From positions 1 to 18,198 of the forward strand of contig JAAMPI010001177.1 of assembly GCA_013054445.1 (NCBI GenBank): DNA of 18,198 nucleotides, read 5' to 3'. The position numbers were made by a program, and so were the translations under genes. Below, one piece after another: positions 1 to 8,288 of this stretch. The DNA is from Cudoniella acicularis (Eukaryota > Ascomycota > Leotiomycetes > Helotiales > Helotiaceae). The notes beneath the pieces were generated by a model. It worked only from the letters and a program-made list of their open reading frames with translations. It searched no databases and was not told the origin of the DNA. The stretch's first letter is position 1, and the number at the start of each line of letters is the position of its first letter.

Positions 1-10
1 GATAACTTAC

Positions 11-999
11 CTGTGGAGAAAAGCCCTCACTTCCTTCAAATCACTAACAATAGTCTCCTCTCCCTCCGGACTACTCTTCAAAAACAACTTGAATGCACCT
101 TGTCCATGAACTTGCAAACTATCCTCGCCCGTGACAGGATTCTTCCATACCATGGCATATGTACAAATTTTATCCTGCATCCAAGGCTTCAGCTTATCCA
201 ATGGCTTTTCTAGACCTTCTGTCTCGAGGGTGTGGCCCAAGCGTGTGCTGTGTGTAGTCGACATCCATTCAAAGCAATGAGGGGCGTATTCGATCTTGCT
301 GTTGTAAACAATGTCTTTCATTTCAGGAGAAAGGATTTCTAAAGCGCGAGATCCAGCGACCATCGCTGTGGCTCCTGGTGCAATAGCCATCTCGGTTCCT
401 GTCCCATCATCCCATTGCACTTTGACATCTGGACCTTTTGGCGTTCGAACAGCAAGGAGACAGCCCACGCGGGGAGGAGGAATAGAGTACAAAGCGGCGT
501 CAAAATGCCATTGATAGAATCTGGATTTTCCTGCTTCTCTTTCCTCGGCAGGGATATGTGGTGGGAGATGGAAGTATGTGTGATCGATTCCCTTGATCTT
601 GAATCCGGGAGGGAGTTGATAGTGGCCCTCTGGAACCTCTCCGCGACCGAGGATGTGCACTTGAGGCTGGACAGGAATAGCAGGACGATTTGGGAGGCCG
701 TAGATGTCCACGCCGTTGTGGGAAGTGAGGAATGGGTCAACGCCGTGGGCGAATCCACCTGTTGTTTCGTCGGGGTCGAATCTTCGAGTGAGGTCGTATT
801 GTTTTTGGGGTTTCAGCATCTCTGGTTGCCCTTTGAAAACAAGAAGTTTGTGCTTGTAGAGAGCTTCATGGGTAATTTCAAAGTCCGAGTCGGTGAGTTT
901 GTTGAGTTCGATGCCATGAACCGTTGCGCCGAAATCGACATTGCTCTTGGCGCCATGGTCCATCGGCACCACTTTGATGTCTTTGATTGCTGAAGGCAT
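11..999 (-). CDS. TauD/TfdA-family Fe(II)/2-oxoglutarate dioxygenase, xanthine dioxygenase-like, 5' exon only
   Basis: This is the first exon of a non-heme iron, 2-oxoglutarate-dependent oxygenase resembling fungal xanthine dioxygenase (XanA), which converts xanthine to uric acid with decarboxylation of 2-oxoglutarate. The translation has an N-terminal TauD-like stretch (FGATVHGIEL), the iron-binding HxD in QWHFDAALY (H165, D167), and the family-typical blocks PPPRVGCLLAVRTPKGPD and WKNPVTGEDSLQVH. ATG at 999 is the first Met in the frame. The exon runs to a perfect donor, AG|GTAAGT, with the intron beginning at position 10 on the minus strand, so the apparent stop just past it lies in the intron. 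The distal iron-binding His and the 2-oxoglutarate-binding Arg should be in the next exon outside the window. Fold and cofactor are secure. The substrate is not: the pocket may differ from true XanA, and the neighbours suggest a related nitrogen heterocycle. Confidence 0.85.
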
Positions 1000-1307
1000 A
1001 TTTGCGAGTTGAAATCTTTCCTAAAGTTTCTCACTTGATCTTTGATATTTCCCCAGAGTAAATAGTCTGGAGCTCGTGAGAAGTCTCAAATAGGACCGGC
1101 TGCTGTTGAGATCTCGAATGGAGAAAACTTCCTCGGACGAACAATCATGTTACTGAGTCTCACTTGAACTTGCCCCCAGTTTTTCTCATTGCCATATAAT
1201 AAAACCCGACCGACCTTTGCGATAACAATCCGCCATCTGATTCAAGTCATATGCGCGGCGTTGTTGTGTTGTGGCGTCTTGATAAGAAGTTAAGAGTGGG
1301 AGTGGCC

Positions 1308-1319
1308 ACTCGGCCGAGT
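1308..1319. promoter_or_regulatory. palindromic CGG site, candidate Zn2Cys6 regulator binding site
   Basis: ACTCGGCCGAGT is a perfect 12-bp palindrome made of two inverted CGG triplets with no spacer. Binuclear zinc cluster regulators bind paired CGG triplets in inverted, everted or direct arrangement. The same TCGGCCGA core occurs upstream of the regulator gene at 5761-5768, and a doubled form lies at 5914-5930. No other CGGCCG exists in the window. The site lies between two divergent genes and could serve both. Confidence 0.5.
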
Positions 1320-1694
1320 TTTACGCATTTGAACATCCACTTTGACTGGCTACACAAAGCATATTTCAGACTACAGAAAATTGCATAAACCCCCAGATTT
1401 TTTTTGGACATCTGCGTAGAATGGTACATGTCATTTTCACCTTGCCCGATTGTGCTCGTTCTCGATCTGCTCACAGCCAATCGGGAAAGGAAATCGCTAC
1501 CACTGATTCATAATATCGGATTACAGATCCTTCGGCGTTTAGCTACATTATTTGTATTCCGCTCCGTATGGCAGGGGAACCCCACTGAACACTGCCCCTC
1601 ACTGGAGGGCTTATGCCAGGTAGAAAGGAACTAGGGCTGGAGCGACCGGAGAATAAATGGGGGTCCGGATCCTGCTCCACGAGTATGGAATCCT

Positions 1695-1700
1695 TTATAA
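1695..1700 (+). promoter_or_regulatory. TATA-like element of the alpha/beta hydrolase gene
   Basis: TTATAA lies about 70 bp upstream of the ATG at 1770, a usual distance for a fungal core promoter element. It is followed by a pyrimidine-rich stretch before the start codon. Confidence 0.4.
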
Positions 1701-1769
1701 GTCGACCTCTCTTGTAATTCAAAACTACAGCATCGCGCAAAGTTTTTCCTCTCATCAACTTTTAACATC

Positions 1770-2698
1770 ATGTCTGATAATTCAAAAACGTACTTTCATA
1801 TCACTCCGAGTGGTTCTCGAATCTTTGTCGAAGAGTGCGGATCTGGGCCTTTGATGGTGCTGATGCACGGTCTTGGAGGAACAACAAATGCATTCCAGCC
1901 CTTGATCAGACATTTCTCATCTCAGTATACGATGCTAAGATTTGACTTTCCCGGCTCCGGATTCAGTACTTTCAAAACTCCACCGTCCATACCGCAATTC
2001 GTACAAGACCTCACCTCCATCATAGAAGCTAGAGAAGTTAAGGAAAGTCCGATTCTTGTTGGGCACTCTCTAGGAAGCTCAGTCGCCATGCATTACGCTT
2101 CTCAACATCCAGATGTCCCAGCACTCATCCTCATTGGACCTGGGAGATCTCCGTCTGGTATTCCTGCAATAGTGGAAAGAATGGCTGGACTTGCAGCAAA
2201 AGCCAGGCTTGGAATTGAAGGAATCCGAGACTTTGTTGTTGCCACCAATGTGGCACCTAGCTCGTCGGATATTGTGAGGACGGCAGTCAGACAGATAATC
2301 AGCTCTCATACTGCGGAGGGCTACGCTGCAACAGTCGATGCGGCAAAAGCTGAGTCACACGTCGATCCTGACTATGCTGCCATCAAATGCCCGGTAGTTA
2401 TCATTGCGGGAGACCAGGATGCTATATTGCCCATTGCACAGTCTGAGGAGGTGAAGGGATTGATCGGGGTTGGTGTTGGCAAAAAGGTGTTCCTAGAAGT
2501 TGTGCATGCAGGTCACCGTAACTAACCTATTTCTTTATCTCTTGTTCCCCCTTCACTCCGAATTTTAAGCCATTGGGAAGCTGTTTCCCCTCGGCTCTCA
2601 CTTCCTTGAAAAGATGCAATGCTAATTTGTTGCCAGAGCATGTGCTTGAAGACACTAATGGGGTTGTAAAAGCCATGAAGCTAGTGCTGGGTTCCTAA
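1770..2698 (+). CDS. alpha/beta hydrolase (3-oxoadipate enol-lactonase-like fold)
   Basis: Two exons, 1770-2517 and 2637-2698, joined across a 119-nt intron (GTAACT...GCCAG), give 269 aa. The catalytic triad is visible. The oxyanion HGLGG is at residues 33-37. The nucleophile is S100 in GHSLG, the acid is D215 or D217 in AGDQD, and the His is H249 in HAGHQ, just before the intron. The unspliced frame stops two codons after the donor. Splicing restores the usual C-terminal helix with ED and KAM residues, ending in LVLGS. The length is normal for single-domain hydrolases of the enol-lactone/amide/ester type. There is no signal peptide, so the protein is probably cytosolic. It is divergent from the dioxygenase and convergent with the zinc-cluster gene 103 bp downstream; AATAAA overlaps the stop codon at 2697-2702. 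The substrate is unknown. In context it may hydrolyse the ring-oxidation product of the neighbouring oxygenase. Confidence 0.85.
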
Positions 2699-2801
2699 TA
2701 AACACCATGGTCTCAGCTGGGGGTTGTAGCACTTGCTCCTTTCGTTGAGAGGAAACTGAACATGACTTCGATGCACTGTTTCCTTGGAAATCATAGCGCT
2801 T

Positions 2802-5738
2802 TCAAATGGAGTTAGAAGGTGCGAGGCCCAACAAATCGTCGAACCAATTCATACTTCTAATATCAAAAGAATCCGATATGTTTTGCGTGAAAGGATCTAG
2901 AGAATTCTCATCCCGTCTGTGTGAGGAGTTTGTCGTATCATGAGCCGTTCGAAGGTTGAACCGAGAATGGGTCGGGTTTTTACTTGTTGATGTGGCCATC
3001 ATCCCGTTGTCTGTCTGTCCACGGCCATCAGAATAAGAGTAGAAGGAGCTGTCCTGCTGAAGCCACAAAGGCATGTGTGACGTTGCAATCGGCGAATTAC
3101 CAGGAAGTGGTTGGTCGCTTTGGCAGAATTTTCGTACGAACTCCGAAACATTGAGACTTTTACCATTAGCCTTTTGGTGAACGGTCTGAGTCCTGGATCT
3201 ATGGTTTACAGAAGCTCGCAAGTTATGACTAGGCCCAGCACCCTGGGTATGCTTTTGTTCCTCTTCCAGTAATTCAGCTAATAGTCGCGTTCCTCTAGAT
3301 GCAATGGAGCTTATGATAACGCTACCAGAAAGGACAGAAATAGTGTCGCTGACTAGTTGACGATGCTCTGCATGTTCACGAGCTGATTGTCGACTATTGA
3401 AATTGTCAAGGGACAAAATTATCTGGCTGTGTTAGCTGAAAGATCTTCCAAGCCGCGAAAGACTCACAGCAGCAGCAACACTGAAAGCTTGCATTGTCCA
3501 AAGTATTGGGCTTTCATCTGGAAGATCTTGCTTCACTTCATTTATGATAGTTTTTGCCGCAGCTAAACAGGCTGTTCGAATAAAGTTAGACAGGTTCCCA
3601 ATCCTTAAATCGGGTCATGCCCAACGTGAGTTTCCCTAGGTATCAAAAAACACCACTTACTTCGCCTTGTGAAAGAATATCTCTCATCGTGAAAACTCAT
3701 TCCGAGGAATCTACGATGAATCATCTGGTGAAACCCCGATTAGCTCACGATATAAAAAGGGTGAATAAAAAGCAACGTACAATTATTTTATGTGCGGAAG
3801 TTACAGTAAGACAGCGTCGGGCTAAGACAACCCAACGAGGCCACGACGCATCAACCACAGTCTAGCTATTGAGACAAGATGGCAGCTCCGTCATGACTAT
3901 TTCTCGCATCATTCGATCAAACCGAAGTACCTCGTCGTATTTGGCTTCGATGCGCTGCGCTTTGCTTGACTGATCAAGTAATGCAGGCATGAGAGCTGCA
4001 ATGTGGAAAAGGAAATTCCCATAGGAAACTATACTAGGTACAAACAATGGCAGGTTCTGCATCGTATCCTCATTGAAATGGATTGGTGGGTTTGTCGTAA
4101 AGTGCAGAGGATTGACACCTATAAAGCATTAAATCCCTCATCCACGAACCTTCTGAATACATGTCAGATTGAGGTAACTTACAATATGTTTCAGAAAATG
4201 GAACTGAAAACCAGTCTTGTGTTGTTAGTTGCTGCCAAACTCTGCGGCCAATCTCCCTTTGAATAAACTCAACTGGGCTGAGATCTCCTTCTTGGAATGG
4301 TAGTTGATTTGGCCGCGGCAATCTGTGCAGTCCCAAGGATTGGGCAATCCGGATAGCAGACGCAAGCATTACCGATTGTGAATTAGAGAATCTATTTCTG
4401 TCAGTAACTTTCGTTACACAAGGTATAACCAACATACCCAAGTAGATGTGCGCAGATAGTAGAGCTTGTAATGGTTTGAACGCCAAACACTACTCTATGT
4501 TAGTTTGTGGATCAATTCTCGTGCTGAGTACCTGTTTGACTTACGGCAATGATTTTGTTGATATCTAGCTGCGTTTAAGCAGTCAACTGACGCCTGATAC
4601 CATTGCTTCGAGAGCTGTATTTGATTCTCTATACATGCGTCAATGAGATCCCTATAAAAAGAGCGAACATAACTACCATCAAGAAAGCCCCATTCTCGAA
4701 TCTGTGCAGGCTTTGCGCAAGTGATGCTGCCACACATCACTGAAAACAGAAGTGCCGCCCATTGTAGGCTAGAACTTGATGTAGGGAGAATGCCATTGTC
4801 ATTTTGGTAAAAATTGAGAATATCCTGTCTCAAGGTTTGCTCATGGAAGGAACAATGCATGAACAAAAGCCATTCAGCATGGTATTCAAAGAGAAGTATA
4901 GCTTGCTCTTTGCTAGGAAGTATATCCTGGATTTGCGATATCTGCATAGGCTCTGTGAATATTTGAACCGCTGAAACAGACCCTGGCGAGAGGCCCCATG
5001 TTTGTGTAGTTTGCACGATGTCTTTATCAAGGTATAACGCAGACTCTTGAGTGTTGGGAGGGTCTCTAAGGCCGCTCGTCAGGCTGCTGTCCTTCAGTCT
5101 TCCCCAAGCAAGAAACTCGAGTACTGTAGCGGCGTCTTCGGCCTCTGAGTCAGGACCTTGTTGCGTATTCGAATTGGGGTCACATTCAGCTCTTGGGCCA
5201 TCGTCTCTGGTATTCGATGGACCTCCAGCAATGTCTGGATGAGCAATTCTTTGCTGCTTGGAGGGTCTCCTCGAAGAAAGGTCAAGAGAAGTGATCGGAT
5301 GAAAACTTTCGTGTTCATCAAGTGCTGGCCGCTTTCTCGTCCGCGGCTGTAGATTCTGGAAGTCATCTAGTTTTGTTTCCAGATGTTTGACTCGGTCGGA
5401 GAGCGTAATCACTAGACTTAAAATCTTTTCGTTCAACGAAAGTTCGCCACTTTTGCCCATCGGCAGTGCCAGTGAAGCAGTTTCGGATGGATTGGGGGAT
5501 TGTGAAAGGCGCTGTGCACCTGATGGATGAGGCACGCGTTTTTCCACAACAGATGCTACTTCCGCAAGCCTACACAAATGTGCTAATCCTCTGCATGAAA
5601 AATATCAGACAAAGTGTGAAAACAGGTAACGGGGATCTGAAAGACGCGCCTCTTGGTACAATTTTCACACGGGATAACTTTTTGGCACTTGACCTTCTTC
5701 CGCGAACATTCTGCACAAGTTTGGGGCTTTCGTGACAT
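2802..5738 (-). CDS. Zn2Cys6 fungal transcription factor with an in-frame TAG at codon 551
   Basis: My model has eight exons: 5738-5650, 5590-4545, 4489-4438, 4391-4183, 4118-3781, 3724-3661, 3571-3468 and 3422-2802. They total 2523 nt, an 840-codon frame plus stop. The Zn2Cys6 cluster is at residues 8-36, spaced C-x2-C-x6-C-x5-C-x2-C-x8-C, with its last Cys across an intron. It is followed by a heptad-like linker (about 82-106), a basic RTRKR patch and EFLAWGR (about 188-194), typical of fungal regulators. A fungal-specific middle domain follows, with AIRIAQSLGLHRL, GRRVW and DWFSVPFSETYC. The reading is interrupted by TAG at 3864-3862 (codon 551). Beyond it the conserved blocks WPRW, AHKIIMIHRRFLG, RRTCLAAAKTI and WTMQAFSVAAA continue in frame. 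The protein may therefore be a 550-aa truncation, be spliced around the stop, or be a young pseudogene. It is divergent from the permease gene. It probably controls the surrounding cluster. Confidence 0.85.
3862..3864 (-). other. in-frame nonsense codon inside the zinc-cluster regulator
   Basis: Codon 551 of the regulator reads TAG (AGC TAG ACT). Upstream (RMMREIVMTELPS) and downstream (VDASWPRWVVLARR) blocks are both conserved family sequence in the same frame. A single transition from CAG would explain it. No GT..AG pair removes only the stop; a 54-nt candidate at 3875-3822 (GTCTCA...TTAG) would remove it in frame but also delete WPRW. Confidence 0.8.
5591..5649 (-). other. probable GC-AG intron interrupting the Zn2Cys6 motif
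   Basis: The first exon ends ...CENCTK and must join a downstream exon starting GLAHLCRLAE to supply the sixth Cys. No GT donor gives the right phase. The boundary AAGAG|GCGCGT, with acceptor ATGCAG, does. It leaves a 59-nt intron with a CTGAT branch-like element, and the split codon becomes AGA. The donor matches the consensus at every position except the expected T at +2 and A at +4. Confidence 0.65.
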
Positions 5739-5760
5739 GCTGTGCGGATACGCGATTTCG

Positions 5761-5768
5761 TCGGCCGA
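5761..5768. promoter_or_regulatory. TCGGCCGA palindrome upstream of the regulator start
   Basis: A perfect 8-bp palindrome containing inverted CGG triplets, 23 bp upstream of the regulator ATG, probably within the 5' leader or core promoter. It shares its core with the 1308-1319 site. Occupancy there could repress the regulator gene, but that is inference. Confidence 0.45.
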
Positions 5769-5913
5769 GAAGCAACATCGAAAGACCCAGCAGGAGAGTA
5801 TCCAAATTGAGGTGGATTGCTCGGTTGCTAGTGGATCCGGAGACCAGATGTTGAGGACACAAGAGGAGGCCTTTAGAAAAACATCCCCGAGGTCTTAAGG
5901 TAAACCCGGATTC

Positions 5914-5930
5914 TCGGCCGGCCCGGCCGA
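5914..5930. promoter_or_regulatory. doubled CGG palindrome, candidate regulator binding site
   Basis: TCGGCCGG-C-CCGGCCGA is a perfect inverted repeat with 8-bp arms and a single central base, containing CGGCCG twice. It lies 176 bp upstream of the regulator ATG and 421 bp upstream of the permease ATG. It is the most GC-rich and symmetric element in the intergenic region and the strongest candidate operator-like site in the window. Confidence 0.55.
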
Positions 5931-6351
5931 ACTTTCACCTACTCTTGCACCCCGAAACATCTTCTCTCCCGGCATGGTCTTCACCACCACCTTGTATCAA
6001 CCACGGCCTTCAGTATCTCAAAAATTCGCGAATTTCCACGCCAGGATATCGACGTACCAAATCCGTCTGCGTTGTTATCTTCCTGCCACCTATCTTCCAG
6101 GATTCGCTGTGGCACTGTACTCTCAAGACCCCACACTACGACATGGCCTCCAAAGGCTTGGTGAGTTAGTTGTATTACCCAGACTCCTGCAATCTGAGGA
6201 TTGTCCTATCGCATTAGATCTGAAAGTAAGCTTCCGTCGATACAAACAGGTAAAGTATACGCGTCGCCAATGTTTCTTTAGATTTCGTAACTAGACTTCT
6301 CTTTGACCTTCTTTCCACCCATCCTCCTGTCCTCTGCCTGCAATTATCGTG

Positions 6352-8288
6352 ATGTTTGAAAGAGCAAAAAATTCCGTGCGAACCTTCACCTGGAAGCTTC
6401 CCAAACAGAAGAGCACTTTAGCACCCGATTATGTGTGGTAAGTTCTGTTGATCATCAGAAACTTTTTGACAATTATGCTAATATATCCTAGGAGTAATTC
6501 CGGTACGTCCATATAAATCCTCGATTACTTATTTCGCCCAGACTTGACTCCCTTCAGACCAAGATCCAGTAGACATATCCCGAAGGACTTGGAGTGGAGC
6601 GACATTCGTGCTATATTGGTTCTCGGATTTGGTCACATACTCAACTTGGGCAAATGGCGCAGCTGTCGTGGCTTTAGGCCTGTCTCCAAGTGATGCCATC
6701 TGGATTGTTTTCGTTGCAGCCATGTGCAACGCTATTCCTACCGTCTTGAATAGTGCCATCGGCGCTGACCTGCACATTGTAAAGATCCCAAAAGCTCTCT
6801 CTTGTTGTGACGGATTTATGCTAATTTAATCCAAGCCATTTCCCATCGCAGTCAGAGCCAGCTACGGATACTGGCTAAGTTATTTCTGCGTTGTTTCACG
6901 AGGAATACTGGCGTTATTTTGGTTCGGGGTACAAAGCGCAGGAGGTGCGACAGCTGTCACCCAAATGATCACGGCAATATGGCCCTCCTACGCGTTGCTT
7001 CATAATTCTCTCCCGGCTTCGGCGGGAATCACTTCCAAAGGCTTGCTCTCATATTTTATATATCATGTTGTTCAGACGCCATTCCTGTTCATCCGCACCG
7101 AGAAACTCAAATGGATGTTTTTGGCCAAGACAATCCTGGTCCCACCAATGGCTCTAGCTATGGTAATCCATCTTACTGTGGCCGCTCGAGATGCGCCAAA
7201 CTTTTGGACAGAAAAGGCTACAGTTACAGGAAGTACTCGGGCCTGGCTTTGGCTTTCAAGCATGACATCTATAACTGGTGGCTTCTCAACGCTAGCCGTC
7301 AACATCCCGGATTTTGCTCGATTTGCGCGGAAGCCTGGCTCCCAGGTCTGGCAACTTCCTTTTATCCCTATTTTCAAGATTTTTGTAAGCATTTTCGGTG
7401 TGGTCGGTGCCGCTGCATCAAAAGAGCTTTATGGAGCCGTCCTCTGGAGTCCTCTTGACATTCTTGCGGAGTGGCAAGGTAGTTACGGTGGAAGAGCGGC
7501 AGCGTTTTTCTGTGCTGCTCTATGGGCACTTGCTCAAATCTGCGTGAACATTTCCGCGAACTCCGTGTCCTTCGGCAACGGTAAGTTCCCCAACCCCCAC
7601 TGAAGAATACGAACTCATAAACAATCTCAGACATCACATCTCTATTCCCAAAATACTTCAACATCCAGCGGGGCGTTATCTTTGCAATGCTGGTTGGCGG
7701 CTGGGGAATGGTTCCGTGGATTATCCTCGCAAATGCCAAGACTTTTCTGAACTTCATGTCCGCATATGCCGTATTCATGGCTCCAATCGCCGGAATCATG
7801 TTAACAGACTACTGGTTCGTCAAGAAACGAAAGATCGATGTGCCAGCACTCTATGATCCAGAGGGCATATACGGGAAATGTGTACGTGACTTTTCACTCA
7901 AACTTAACCTATCGAAATAACCTGCTAACAAGCCATGACACGGGAATAGAACTGGCGCTCTCTCATTATAATGATCCTCGTGATTGTTCCAATGCTCCCA
8001 GCTCTTGCTAACAAAGTAACGTCAAACAACGTGCACATCCCAACAGGCCTCTCAAATCTCTTCACCATAAACTGGCTGTACGGCTTCGTGGCTTCTTGCG
8101 TGCTGTACTACGTTCTAAACGTCATCTTTCCTGATCGCGGGACACTGATACCGTGTGTGGTTCATGGAGACAGGGAGGTCGTGGAGGGTATGGAAAGGAG
8201 TGATAATCGGAGCTCAGATGGTGGGGCTGAAGGGAGGGCTGAAAAGGGGGTGGAGGGAAAAGGGGTTGTTGAGGTGAAGGATGCGTAG
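6352..8288 (+). CDS. NCS1 family permease (Fur-type: uracil/allantoin/nucleobase-like), six exons
   Basis: Exons 6352-6437, 6492-6502 (11 nt), 6558-6778, 6836-7580, 7631-7881 and 7950-8288 total 1653 nt, or 550 aa. The N-terminus has the family signature WSNSDQDP (29-36) followed by RRTW and YWFSDLVTYSTW. Further conserved blocks are PFPIAVRASYGYW, WPSYALL..LPASAGIT, the NIPDFARFAR motif, TDYWFVKKRK and INWLYGF. About twelve hydrophobic segments alternate along the chain, as expected for a plasma-membrane proton symporter of nucleobases or related heterocycles. The C-terminal tail is hydrophilic, rich in Gly, Glu and Lys. Introns are 54, 55, 57, 50 and 68 nt; the third uses an AAG acceptor, required for frame and for LHI|PFPIAVR. 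ATG 6352 fits the family N-terminus; longer upstream frames do not. The exact substrate cannot be read from sequence. The neighbouring xanthine-dioxygenase-like gene favours a purine-like or other nitrogen heterocycle. Confidence 0.9.
6492..6502 (+). other. 11-nt microexon of the permease gene
   Basis: GAGTAATTCCG lies between a CCTAG acceptor and a GTACGT donor. It supplies part of the W-S-N-S-D signature codons. Without it the flanking exons do not join in frame, and the conserved SN residues before DQDP are lost. Confidence 0.75.

Larger units (their letters stand above)
1000..1769. promoter_or_regulatory. divergent promoter between the dioxygenase and the alpha/beta hydrolase
   Basis: This 770-bp stretch separates two head-to-head start codons and holds no supportable gene. 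It contains a perfect 12-bp palindrome centred on CGGCCG (listed separately). GATA motifs lie at 1221-1226 (GATAAC) and 1281-1286 (GATAAG, matching HGATAR); such motifs are the known targets of AreA/NIT2-type nitrogen regulators. A TATA-like element sits at 1695-1700. The GATA motifs are short and common, so nitrogen control is only an inference, although it fits a purine-type catabolic gene pair. Confidence 0.6.
5739..6351. promoter_or_regulatory. divergent promoter between the zinc-cluster regulator and the NCS1 permease
   Basis: This 613-bp head-to-head intergenic region has open frames in it but none with recognisable protein sequence. It carries a TCGGCCGA site 23 bp from the regulator ATG and a doubled CGGCCG palindrome at 5914-5930. 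The layout (regulator and transporter sharing a promoter with candidate regulator sites) is common in fungal catabolic clusters and suggests autoregulation plus permease induction. Confidence 0.6.

Noticed and set aside
415..993. A 192-codon plus-strand frame antisense to the dioxygenase
   Set aside because: The minus-strand frame carries the conserved HxD and family blocks; the antisense frame is a shadow.
1664..5841. TCCGGATCC shared by the two divergent promoters (1664-1672 and inverted at 5833-5841)
   Set aside because: A 9-bp match between two regions of this size is expected by chance, unlike the CGGCCG distribution.
5974..6294. A 106-codon plus-strand frame upstream of the permease
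   Set aside because: It shows no family resemblance, lies in the divergent promoter, and cannot be joined to the permease, whose N-terminal signature starts at 6352.
7072..7799. Minus-strand frames across the permease
   Set aside because: They overlap strongly conserved permease exons on the plus strand and have no recognisable sequence.
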